A stretch of DNA of 64,000 nucleotides from Chryseobacterium paludis (GTDB lineage: Bacteria; Bacteroidota; Bacteroidia; Flavobacteriales; Weeksellaceae): the NCBI RefSeq assembly GCF_025403485.1, contig NZ_CP099966.1, positions 1,240,001-1,304,000 on the forward strand, given 5' to 3'. The position numbers and the translations under genes are program-made. Shown here piece after piece: positions 16,833-25,004 of the stretch; position 1 is the stretch's first letter; each line of letters begins with the position of its first letter. Below the pieces are notes generated by a model, which was not told the DNA's origin, ran no database searches, and saw only the letters and a program-made list of their open reading frames with translations.

Positions 16833-17828
16833 ATGAAAACGGATATTCTAACAGAAAAGTACAAATTAGGATTAGGAGGAGTAGCTATAGGAACTGCTTT
16901 TGCGGCTATTACGGACGATGAAGCGCACAATATTCTGCAGAAAGCATGGGATCTGGGGATACGTTATTATGATACATCACCCTGGTATGGATTGACTAAA
17001 AGCGAAAGAAGGTTTGGCAAATTCCTACAGGACAAAGACAGAAATGACTTTGTCTTTTCTACAAAAGTAGGTCGGTTATTTAAAGAAGTTCCTGAATCTG
17101 AAGTTCCACCTACCATGTGGAAAAAACCACTGAATTATGATTTCAAACATGATTACACAGCCGATGCTATCAAAAGATCGATAGACGACAGTCTTGAAAG
17201 AACAGGATTGGATCGAATCGATATTGTGTATATCCATGATCTATCAGAAGATCAGGTAGGAGACCGGTATCCATACTATCTGGAACAGGCTAAAAAAGGA
17301 GCCTTTAAAGTACTTTCAGATCTTCGTGATCAGGGAATTATCAAAGCATGGGGAATGGGAGTCAATAAGATTGAGCCTATTTTAGACTGCATAGAGGCAG
17401 CAGATCCGGACATCTGTCTTTCTGCCACACAATATTCTATTTTAGAACATGAAGATGCTGTAGACCGATTACTTCCGGCCGTAAAAAAAGCTGGAGTACA
17501 ATTAGTTTCCGGAGCTGGATATAACTCAGGTTTTATAGCGGGTAGAGATCGTTACAATTATAAAGATGTTATTCCTAAAGGAATGACTGAAAAACGTGAT
17601 AGGATAGCCAAAATAGCAAAAAAATACGATACAAATATTATTCATGCTGCTCTGCAGTTTGTTTTAGCTGCTGATGAGTTTGCTGCTATTATTCCCGGAG
17701 CCAGTAAACCGGATCAGGTAAAGGATAATATGAATGGATTAAATGCAGTTATTCCACCTGACTTCTGGAATGAATTAAAATCTGAAGGCCTCATTTATGA
17801 AAAAGTCCAAACTACTGATTATCAATAG
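16833..17828 (+). CDS. Aldo/keto reductase (D-threo-aldose/pyridoxal dehydrogenase-like)
   Basis: A 331-residue aldo/keto reductase with tetrad residues D47, Y52 (YYDTSPWYGLTKSE), K78 (STKVGR) and H135 (VYIHDLSED). The DTSPWYG/SERRFG pattern and the C-terminal IIPGASKPDQVKDN loop are typical of the AKR15-like group that oxidises L-fucose/D-arabinose or pyridoxal. The substrate here cannot be decided from sequence. It is a single gene with a weak terminator-like hairpin after it, upstream of aconitase. Confidence 0.88.
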   Translation: MKTDILTEKYKLGLGGVAIGTAFAAITDDEAHNILQKAWDLGIRYYDTSPWYGLTKSERRFGKFLQDKDRNDFVFSTKVGRLFKEVPESEVPPTMWKKPLNYDFKHDYTADAIKRSIDDSLERTGLDRIDIVYIHDLSEDQVGDRYPYYLEQAKKGAFKVLSDLRDQGIIKAWGMGVNKIEPILDCIEAADPDICLSATQYSILEHEDAVDRLLPAVKKAGVQLVSGAGYNSGFIAGRDRYNYKDVIPKGMTEKRDRIAKIAKKYDTNIIHAALQFVLAADEFAAIIPGASKPDQVKDNMNGLNAVIPPDFWNELKSEGLIYEKVQTTDYQ

Positions 17829-17852
17829 AATTTTAATTTTAAAATAATACCA

Positions 17853-17876
17853 AGCCTCCTATAATAGGAGGTTTTA
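17853..17876 (+). terminator. Probable terminator after the aldo/keto reductase
   Basis: AGCCTCCTAT and ATAGGAGGT pair in a short hairpin followed by TTTATATT. The T-tract is interrupted, so strength is uncertain. Confidence 0.6.
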
Positions 17877-18037
17877 TATTGAAGCAAAGAAGATATCATT
17901 GCATCAGCCATTAAGTAATTACTTGTTCATAAATAGAATAAAAAAAAACAATCTTTTTTATAGTGTTAATATATCCTAATGTTCATTCATCATTTCTTTT
18001 TTTGGGGTAACTTAGAGGTATTATTAAAACAACAGAA

Positions 18038-20809
18038 ATGAACACCCCAAACGCAAAATCTGTACAAGAGCTCACTATTGATGGAAAATCTTATCACTAC
18101 AGTTCTTTAAAAAACCTTCCGGAAACTGTGGATCATCTGCCATTCAGCATTCGTATTCTTTTAGAAAATGTACTAAGGAATTATGATGGTTTTGGTATTA
18201 CAAATGAACATATAGATACCTTACTCCAATGGACACCTGCTCCTAATGATAAAGATATTCCATTTAAACCCGCCAGGATTTTAATGCAGGACTTTACAGG
18301 AGTACCGGCAGTAGTAGACATGGCCTCTTTGCGTTCAGAATTTGTGAGACAGGGAAAAGACGGACAAAAGATAAACCCTGCTATTCCTGTGGATCTGGTT
18401 ATAGACCATTCCGTTCAGGTAGATTATTTTGGAACCGATTACTCTTATGATAAAAATGTAGAACTTGAGTTTGAAAGAAATAAGGAGCGGTATGAGGTTC
18501 TAAAATGGGCTCAACACGGACTGAATAATTTCACCGTAGTCCCTCCCGGAATGGGGATATGCCATCAGGTTAATCTGGAATATTTAGCAAAAGGAGTCAT
18601 CAGCAAGGATGAGTGGCTTTTCCCTGATACTTTAGTAGGAACCGATTCTCATACCCCAATGGTGAACGGAATTGGAGTGATTGCATGGGGTGTTGGTGGT
18701 ATAGAAGCAGAAGCAGCCATGCTGGGACAGCCTATTTTCTTTACTTGCCCAGAGGTTGTAGGTTTAAAACTGACAGGAAAAATTCCGGATCATTGTACCG
18801 CAACAGATATGGTACTTTCTATTACTAAAATTTTAAGAGATAAAGGTGTTGTAGGCAAGTTTGTTGAAGTTTTTGGTGATGGGCTGGATCATTTAACAGT
18901 AACTGACCGTGCAACGATTTCCAATATGTCACCTGAATTTGGATGTACTGTTACGTATTTCCCTATTGATACGCGGACTTTGGAATATATGCACGCCACC
19001 AACCGTTCTCCGGAACAGATCAAAATTGTTGAAGAATATTGCAAAGAAAATCTTTTGTGGAGAACAGGAAAAGAAGAAATCAAATACTCTTCTGTAGCAG
19101 AACTTGATCTATCGACTTTAGAACCTACAGTATCCGGTCCTAAGCGTCCACAGGATAAGATTTTAGTTAAAGATCTCAGTCAGAGATTTTCAGAAGTTTT
19201 AAAGGATGAACATCACCGTAATTACGAACCTATCTCCAAACGAACAGAATATGCCTGGCTAGCTGATGGCGGGTCAGGAACAGAATTTACTTTTGGTAAA
19301 GTCCCTATTGAAGGCGAAATCCATTCAGAAGTCATTCAGGATTCTTTGCGAACCGTAAGGATTAAACAAAATAATTCAGAATTTGTATTGAGTGACGGAA
19401 GTATTGTGATTGCCGCTATTACCAGTTGCACCAATACATCAAACCCTGCTGTTATGGTAGGTGCCGGACTTTTAGCTAGAAATGCCATAGAAAAAGGACT
19501 TAGGACAAAGTCATGGGTAAAAACCTCTCTGGCACCAGGCTCTAAAGTAGTGACCAAATATTTGGAAAGATCGGGTTTAAATACAGATCTTGAGGCACTT
19601 CGTTTTCATACCGTCGGTTATGGATGTACTTCATGTATCGGAAATTCAGGACCACTTCCACCTGCTATTGCAACAGCGGTTGATAATGGAGAACTAGTGG
19701 TAGCCTCCGTATTATCCGGAAACAGAAATTTTGAAGCAAGGGTACACCCACAAGTGAAAATGAACTTCCTAATGTCCCCGATGTTGGTGGTTGCTTATGC
19801 TTTGGTAGGGCACGTGGACATTAACTTAATTACAGACCCTCTGGACTATGATCCAAACGGACAACCTGTTTATTTAAAAGACATCTGGCCTTCAAGGGAA
19901 GAGATTCAAAAAACAATTAATGAATGCATGAAACAGGACGACTTTGAAGAAGTATATAATGTGATCTTCGATGGTTCGGAGGATTGGCAAGACCTGGAAG
20001 TTAATCTGGATCAGAATTTTGAATGGAACAAAAACTCAACGTACATCAAAGAGGCTCCTTTTTTTGAAAACATAAAAGCTGATCCTGATGTTGTAACCGA
20101 TATAAAAAATGCAAGAGTTCTCTTATACCTTGGAGATTCCGTAACCACCGATCATATTTCACCTGCCGGATCATTTAAAGAAGATTCTGCTGCAGGAAGC
20201 TATTTGAAGAGTAATAACGTGAACAAAGAGGATTTTAATTCCTATGGATCCAGAAGAGGAAATCATGAAGTAATGATGCGTGGAACTTTTGCCAATGTAA
20301 GGATAAAAAACAAAATAGCTGATAAAGAAGGTGGATATAGCCGTTATTTACCAACAGGAGAGGTTAAAACCGTCTTTGATACAGCGATGCAATATCAAAA
20401 TGATCACACCCCGTTGATTATTTTAGCAGGTAAAGAATATGGCTCCGGTTCTTCCCGTGACTGGGCAGCAAAAGGTACTTTTCTACTCGGAGTAACAGCC
20501 GTAATTGCTGAAAGTTTTGAACGTATTCACAGAAGTAACCTTGTTGGAATGGGCGTTGCTCCATTGGTTTTCAATGATGGAGAAAGTGCATTATTATTAG
20601 GATTAGATGGAACAGAAACGTATACCATTACTGGCTTAGAGGAAAATTTAACCCCTCATAAAATGCTTAATGTAAAAGCTGTTCATCCATCTGGAAAAGA
20701 AACCGTATTCACGGTTAAGGCCAGACTGGATTCGGCAATAGAAATTGAATATTATAAAAACCAAGGGATTTTACAATATGTTTTGAGGGATTATTTAAAA
20801 AATAACTAA
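18038..20809 (+). CDS. acnA: Aconitate hydratase AcnA
   Basis: A 923-residue aconitase of the AcnA/IRP1 type, converting citrate to isocitrate in the TCA cycle. The [4Fe-4S] ligands are C464 (SCTNTSNP), C530 and C533 (GYGCTSCIGNSGP). Substrate-binding motifs include VGTDSHTPMVNG, the swivel domain GDSVTTDHISPAG and KEYGSGSSRDWAAKG. Many Bacteroidota rely on a shorter mitochondrial-type aconitase, so this may be an additional enzyme; that cannot be checked in this window. A NUDIX gene follows by 24 bp and may be co-transcribed. Confidence 0.96.
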   Translation: MNTPNAKSVQELTIDGKSYHYSSLKNLPETVDHLPFSIRILLENVLRNYDGFGITNEHIDTLLQWTPAPNDKDIPFKPARILMQDFTGVPAVVDMASLRSEFVRQGKDGQKINPAIPVDLVIDHSVQVDYFGTDYSYDKNVELEFERNKERYEVLKWAQHGLNNFTVVPPGMGICHQVNLEYLAKGVISKDEWLFPDTLVGTDSHTPMVNGIGVIAWGVGGIEAEAAMLGQPIFFTCPEVVGLKLTGKIPDHCTATDMVLSITKILRDKGVVGKFVEVFGDGLDHLTVTDRATISNMSPEFGCTVTYFPIDTRTLEYMHATNRSPEQIKIVEEYCKENLLWRTGKEEIKYSSVAELDLSTLEPTVSGPKRPQDKILVKDLSQRFSEVLKDEHHRNYEPISKRTEYAWLADGGSGTEFTFGKVPIEGEIHSEVIQDSLRTVRIKQNNSEFVLSDGSIVIAAITSCTNTSNPAVMVGAGLLARNAIEKGLRTKSWVKTSLAPGSKVVTKYLERSGLNTDLEALRFHTVGYGCTSCIGNSGPLPPAIATAVDNGELVVASVLSGNRNFEARVHPQVKMNFLMSPMLVVAYALVGHVDINLITDPLDYDPNGQPVYLKDIWPSREEIQKTINECMKQDDFEEVYNVIFDGSEDWQDLEVNLDQNFEWNKNSTYIKEAPFFENIKADPDVVTDIKNARVLLYLGDSVTTDHISPAGSFKEDSAAGSYLKSNNVNKEDFNSYGSRRGNHEVMMRGTFANVRIKNKIADKEGGYSRYLPTGEVKTVFDTAMQYQNDHTPLIILAGKEYGSGSSRDWAAKGTFLLGVTAVIAESFERIHRSNLVGMGVAPLVFNDGESALLLGLDGTETYTITGLEENLTPHKMLNVKAVHPSGKETVFTVKARLDSAIEIEYYKNQGILQYVLRDYLKNN

Positions 20810-20833
20810 TCTCCGGAATCAGGACTACACGAT

Positions 20834-21298
20834 ATGAAAACAAGTGCTGGCATCTTACTATTTAAAAAGGAAAATAACGATCTGTTTTATTTTCTGGTTC
20901 ATCCGGGAGGTCCCTTCTGGAAGAATAAAGATAATGGTGCCTGGTCCATTCCCAAAGGCGAAATAGAACAGGATGAAGATCCTTTGGAACGGGCTCTTGT
21001 AGAGTTTAAAGAAGAAACCGGACAGTCTGTAAAAGGAGAATTCATCGAATTGTCTCCGATCCGGCAGAAAGGAGGGAAAACAGTATATGCCTGGGCTGTA
21101 GAAGGCAATGTAGAAACAGCCCGGCTTTTCAGTAATTCTGTAGAGATAGAATGGCCGCCAAGATCAGGAAAACTTATTGAAATACCGGAAGTAGATCAGT
21201 GGAAATGGTTTGGTTCGGAAGAAGCGAAGATCCGTATTAATATAGCACAAGCAGGATTATTATCAGAATTGGAAGAACTAATAACAAAAGAAAAGTAA
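20834..21298 (+). CDS. NUDIX hydrolase
   Basis: A 154-residue NUDIX pyrophosphohydrolase of the 'predicted NTP pyrophosphohydrolase' type that opens KTSAGILLFKK and FFLVHPGGPFW. The NUDIX box starts with GEIEQDEDPLERAL and ends EFKEETG; the Arg of the consensus REUxEE is replaced by Val (residue pair VE), while the metal-binding EExG part is intact. It is likely to hydrolyse a nucleoside diphosphate derivative, perhaps in nucleotide-pool cleaning. It is close behind acnA and converges with alkB, whose stop is 5 bp away. Confidence 0.9.
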   Translation: MKTSAGILLFKKENNDLFYFLVHPGGPFWKNKDNGAWSIPKGEIEQDEDPLERALVEFKEETGQSVKGEFIELSPIRQKGGKTVYAWAVEGNVETARLFSNSVEIEWPPRSGKLIEIPEVDQWKWFGSEEAKIRINIAQAGLLSELEELITKEK

Positions 21299-21303
21299 GA
21301 TTC

Positions 21304-21915
21304 TTACAGCTCTTTAATTAATCGAAAAGTGAGATTGATCCGGGGTTGCATCGGTTTTACTGATTTAGCGATCCGATGTTCCCAATGAAGCTGTAGGTCA
21401 CCTTTCATAATCAGTAATGAGCCGTGTGAAAGGGCTAAGCTGTATTTTACCTGATGATCATCAAATTTACGGAAATCAAAATTCCTGACCTGCCCCAGAC
21501 TAAGGGAAGCAATCACAGGTCTGTTACCAAATCTACTATCTCTATCCCGGTGCCACGCTACAGAATCGTTCCCGTTACGGTATAAGTTTAACAATACAGA
21601 ATTGAATGTATATCCTGAAAAATGCTCTAAACGGTTTTTTAGTGCCAGTAATTCAGAAGTCCATGGATTGACCACAACACGGGTTCCACTCAATTGATAG
21701 GCTTTGCCCTCATCTCCATACCATGCCGTCAGACGGGGAGTCAGAACCTCTTTGTCGTACATCTTCTGAGTAGTCTGTATCCATGGAGTGGTTTCCATTA
21801 AAAACACTTTAAGCGCTGTCGCTTCGTTTTCCGGTAAAAAATCATCTGTATATTCCAGTAACTCCTGTGGAAACTGATAATATTCGTCTGCATCAAATAA
21901 ACTTAGCTGATCCAT
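21304..21915 (-). CDS. alkB: AlkB-type alpha-ketoglutarate-dependent dioxygenase
   Basis: A 203-residue Fe(II)/2-oxoglutarate dioxygenase that removes methyl groups from alkylated bases by oxidation. The iron ligands are H122 and D124 (WHRDRD) and H180 (LHWEHR). The 2-oxoglutarate-binding arginines fall in PRINLTFR (R192 and R198), and LYRNGNDSVAWHRD is the usual approach to the active site. The pattern resembles the ALKBH2/3-like AlkB group in bacteria. It lies in a damage-response neighbourhood, about 2 kb from the XRE-S24/dinB/dnaE2 cassette, but its own promoter shows no copy of that operator. Confidence 0.92.
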   Translation of the reverse strand: MDQLSLFDADEYYQFPQELLEYTDDFLPENEATALKVFLMETTPWIQTTQKMYDKEVLTPRLTAWYGDEGKAYQLSGTRVVVNPWTSELLALKNRLEHFSGYTFNSVLLNLYRNGNDSVAWHRDRDSRFGNRPVIASLSLGQVRNFDFRKFDDHQVKYSLALSHGSLLIMKGDLQLHWEHRIAKSVKPMQPRINLTFRLIKEL

Positions 21916-21918
21916 GGT

Positions 21919-21965
21919 AAAAAATTATCCTTTATTGCAGGGTGATTCTGTCTGCAATAAAGGAT
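21919..21965 (-). terminator. Rho-independent terminator
   Basis: A perfect 14-bp stem, ATCCTTTATTGCAG (21927-21940) with CTGCAATAAAGGAT (21952-21965), is followed on the minus strand by a T-run. It ends the small membrane-protein transcript just before alkB. Confidence 0.85.
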
Positions 21966-21976
21966 ATTAATATTTT

Positions 21977-22165
<189 letters not shown>

Positions 22166-22294
22166 TTATTATTAATTAAGATAAAGCATACTTTATGCTT
22201 CGTATGATAAACAAATGCTGTTTACGTATTACTTCAAATATTCTTTGTCGATTGAGAATACCTGTAAAATAATCAGTGTAAGCAAGAAACCCTG

Positions 22295-22537
22295 CTACCT
22301 GTTTTTATCCTCAACACCGTCTTTTCTAAAACTGACCACCTCATATTCATCATCTGAGCAAAACTTTTTGCAACTTTCGTCACTAAAGGTTTTTGGGCTG
22401 TCCATAAAAGCTTTAATATGCTTTTGACTTTCGTCAGTATTAGCTGGCGTAATGATGATGTGATAATCCTTTAACACTGTTTCATCAGCTTTTTTTAAAG
22501 CCTCTTTTTTATGTTGAACCGCTTCATTATATTTCAT
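22295..22537 (-). CDS. Hypothetical protein, 80 aa
   Basis: A small charged soluble protein (many Lys/Glu/Asp, two close Cys in SCKKFCSDDEYEV). It starts MKYNEAVQHKKEAL and contains DYHIIITPANTDESQKHIKAF. I do not recognise a family, but its composition is protein-like and it lies 14 bp downstream of another small gene on the same strand, suggesting a two-gene unit between alkB and the XRE-S24 repressor. Confidence 0.6.
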   Translation of the reverse strand: MKYNEAVQHKKEALKKADETVLKDYHIIITPANTDESQKHIKAFMDSPKTFSDESCKKFCSDDEYEVVSFRKDGVEDKNR

Positions 22538-22551
22538 ATCACCTATATTTA

Positions 22552-22779
22552 TTATTTTTCAAAAATAATTCTGCCATCAAATGGCTCACTCCAACTTATA
22601 AAAATACTATCCTCGAATCTTCTGATGATAACCTGTATAACTTCATAGCTTCCATCTTCATTTTTTTTCTCTACCGTTAAATCAGAACCTTCTCCAATTT
22701 CTCCTTTTTTATATTCAACCTGATACAGGTTGTTATCAGTCGGTACAAAATCTTCTTTATGTAAATCTTGATGTGCCAT
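22552..22779 (-). CDS. Hypothetical protein, 75 aa
   Basis: A small acidic protein with alternating strands (NLYQVEYKKGEIGEGSDLTVEKKNEDGSYEV then VIIRRFEDSIFISWSEP), perhaps a small beta-barrel. I recognise no family. It precedes the 80-residue gene by 14 bp on the same strand. Its promoter region (22780-22830) has a TTGATATAAAG string that partly resembles the dinB operator, but the match is too weak to claim. Confidence 0.6.
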   Translation of the reverse strand: MAHQDLHKEDFVPTDNNLYQVEYKKGEIGEGSDLTVEKKNEDGSYEVIQVIIRRFEDSIFISWSEPFDGRIIFEK

Positions 22780-23004
22780 AATAAGTTAGAATTTGATTGA
22801 TATAAAGAATAAATTGTGCCATTTTACTCAAAAACATTATTTATTTTCATATTTAACATCAAATATTTATGGTATTATTATATTAAATAAAATTTTGACG
22901 AACCAGGTATATCTCCTGATAAATTTGATATTCAAATATTTACAACAATTCCTTTTAATCCTTTTAGTGGATTTATCAACTGTGGATTTTTATCCGAAAA
23001 TTTA

Positions 23005-23775
23005 TTACAATTCCGAAAATTTTTTATTCAAATCTTTAATATCTTTCCGTAATTCCAGAAACATATCTTTCACATTTTGGGTATTATTTTCAGTTTCAAA
23101 TTCCTGGGTAGAAATACTACACGCATATTCCCAGATTTCCAATACATCATTCAGAAGAATGTCATACGGCTCATAAAACGGATTATCAGCACCGACATGA
23201 ATTGTATTTTCTTTTCTGGATTTAAATCTTTTATAGGTAATACCATCATTCAGCGTTACGAAAATGTATGTTTTATCAGCTTTTAGATCTTCTGTTTTTT
23301 CAATATATTTTCCGACAATATAAGCGCCATCTTTAAAAGGGGGCATAGAATCTCCTTCTACAGGAAAAGCCCTGTATTTTCCGTTGGTAAGAAAGGGTAA
23401 CGAAATATTCTGCAGGCTTTCGATATAACCGGGATCTGTATATCCGGACAGATATCCCATCGATGCTTTTTGAGGAATGATTTCAATACTGTTATTCCCG
23501 GATTGATCTACTACAACAGGAAGTACAATTCTGTTATCAGGTAAATTAACAATATCATTCAAGGGGTATTTTTTGAGATCTATAGTCACCATCAGATCAA
23601 TACTTATCCTGTAGTATCTGGATATTTTAATCAATAATTCTATTGGAGGCTGTGAAGCACCATCTTCATATTTGGCATATCGACCACGGGTGATTGATAA
23701 GTGATCCGCTACCGTTTGTTGAGATAATTTTAATTGATCTCTCAGATACCTGATGTTTTCTGCTAAAACTGACAT
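23005..23775 (-). CDS. XRE-S24 (LexA/CI-like) repressor
   Basis: A 256-residue fusion of an XRE helix-turn-helix (about 5-60; LSQQTVADHLSITRGRYAKYEDG) and a C-terminal S24 peptidase domain (about 100-215). The Ser-Lys dyad is S143 (VEGDSMPPF) and K182 (TYKRF). The expected Ala-Gly autocleavage bond in this group (AGY) reads Met-Gly here (M106-G107 in ASMGYLSGY). By analogy to LexA and CI it should repress the divergent dinB-dnaE2 operon until DNA damage triggers self-cleavage. A perfect palindrome overlaps its start codon, which suggests autoregulation. Confidence 0.9.
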   Translation of the reverse strand: MSVLAENIRYLRDQLKLSQQTVADHLSITRGRYAKYEDGASQPPIELLIKISRYYRISIDLMVTIDLKKYPLNDIVNLPDNRIVLPVVVDQSGNNSIEIIPQKASMGYLSGYTDPGYIESLQNISLPFLTNGKYRAFPVEGDSMPPFKDGAYIVGKYIEKTEDLKADKTYIFVTLNDGITYKRFKSRKENTIHVGADNPFYEPYDILLNDVLEIWEYACSISTQEFETENNTQNVKDMFLELRKDIKDLNKKFSEL

Positions 23776-23793
23776 TGCTATAAATTATAGCAA
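23775..23793. promoter_or_regulatory. Operator 1 of the XRE-S24 repressor
   Basis: TTGCTATAAATTATAGCAA is a perfect palindrome of 8-bp arms around AAT. It overlaps the A of the repressor start codon and lies just downstream of that gene's -7 box (TATATTTG on the minus strand, 23794-23801). Binding here would block the repressor's own transcription. Confidence 0.65.
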
Positions 23794-23807
23794 CAAATAT
23801 AATCATT

Positions 23808-23832
23808 TTGATATAAATTGTAACTAATTTTG
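23808..23832. promoter_or_regulatory. Operator 2 and -7 box of dinB
   Basis: TTGATATAAATTGTAACTA (23808-23826) matches operator 1 at 15 of 19 positions and starts exactly 33 bp after it, about three helical turns. It overlaps TAATTTTG (23825-23832), a TAnnTTTG box that ends four bases before the dinB GTG. The layout allows one repressor to close both promoters. Confidence 0.6.
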
Positions 23833-23836
23833 TTCC

Positions 23837-25000
23837 GTGGAACGATCGATTGTACATATGGACCTGGATACCTTTTTTGTGTCCTGTGAGCGTCTTAATA
23901 ATTCAGAACTTAACGGAATCCCCCTGATCATCGGAGGTGGGGACCGTGGAGTAGTAGCATCATGTTCCTATGAAGCAAGAAAATTCGGCGTTCGTTCTGC
24001 AATGCCTATAAGAATGGCACTTAAACTCTGTCCCGATGCTAAAGTAATCCGTGGAGACCATGAATTGTATTCTAATTTATCTCATTTGGTAACAGAGGTG
24101 ATCCAAAGTAAAGTTCCGGTCATGGAGAAGGCGAGTGTTGATGAATTTTACCTTGACCTGTCCGGAATGGATCAGTTTTTTGGATGCTATCAGTGGACGA
24201 AAGAAATTGCTGCTGCGGTAACCAAAGAAACAGGGCTTCCGATCAGCTTTGCCCTATCCAACAACAAAACCGTTTCAAAAATAGGAAGCGGGGAATCTAA
24301 GCCTGAAGGAAAACTGCAAATAGAACCTCAGAATATGCAAGGATTTCTCAATCCTTTATCCATAAGAAAAATTCCGATGGTGGGCAATGCTACCTTTCAG
24401 CTTCTTTCGAGAATAGGCATCCGTACCATCCATACTCTATCCGACATGCCTGTCCTGGTGCTGCAGCAGATGATTGGTAAAAACGGAATTGAACTATGGA
24501 AAAAAGCAAATGGCATTGATGAAAATCCAGTCATCCCTTATTCGGAAAGAAAATCGATCTCCACAGAAAGGACTTTTTCAAATGATACCATGGATATTAT
24601 CTCTTTAAAAGGATTAATATCAGGAATGGCAGAGCAGTTGGCTTATCAGCTGCGGAAGGAAAAATGGCTGACTTCAACGGTAACTATTAAGATCCGGTAT
24701 TCCAATTTTGATACAGAAACCAAACAATGCAAGGTATCCTATACGTCTGCGGATCACACGCTTTCACGGGTTGCCCTGGAATTATTTCAAAAAGCCTATA
24801 CCAGAAGAATGCGTCTTCGTTTGGTAGGTTTACGCTTCACAGGACTGGTTCATGGAAATCACCAGATGGATCTTTTCGAAGACACTGAAGAACTGATGAA
24901 CCTGTATCAGTCGATGGATTACATCAAAAACCGTTTTGGAGCACAAGCTGTCGGCAGGGCTTCAGGGTTTGATTTAGAAAATAAAAACAGATTACTCTAA
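23837..25000 (+). CDS. dinB: Y-family DNA polymerase IV
   Basis: A 387-residue translesion polymerase. The catalytic acidic residues are present: D9 (HMDLDTFFVSCE) and D102-E103 (KASVDEFYLDLSG), with SYEARKFGVRSAMP between them, so it should be active, unlike ImuB. A QMDLF sequence (343-347) fits the beta-clamp-binding motif. It starts at GTG 23837. The dnaE2 gene begins 4 bp after its stop, so they form one operon, divergent from the XRE-S24 repressor. The role is error-prone bypass of lesions as part of a damage-inducible mutagenesis cassette. Confidence 0.93.
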   Translation: MERSIVHMDLDTFFVSCERLNNSELNGIPLIIGGGDRGVVASCSYEARKFGVRSAMPIRMALKLCPDAKVIRGDHELYSNLSHLVTEVIQSKVPVMEKASVDEFYLDLSGMDQFFGCYQWTKEIAAAVTKETGLPISFALSNNKTVSKIGSGESKPEGKLQIEPQNMQGFLNPLSIRKIPMVGNATFQLLSRIGIRTIHTLSDMPVLVLQQMIGKNGIELWKKANGIDENPVIPYSERKSISTERTFSNDTMDIISLKGLISGMAEQLAYQLRKEKWLTSTVTIKIRYSNFDTETKQCKVSYTSADHTLSRVALELFQKAYTRRMRLRLVGLRFTGLVHGNHQMDLFEDTEELMNLYQSMDYIKNRFGAQAVGRASGFDLENKNRLL

Positions 25001-25004
25001 CGCT

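Noticed and set aside
22215-22427. 70-residue plus-strand frame
   Set aside because: It is antisense to the 80-residue hypothetical gene, whose composition is more protein-like.
22780-22830. Third copy of the XRE-S24 operator near the 75-residue gene
   Set aside because: TTGATATAAAG matches only the left half, with no right arm.
23837-25000. Reading dinB as imuB
   Set aside because: ImuB lacks the catalytic acidic residues, but D9, D102 and E103 are all present here.
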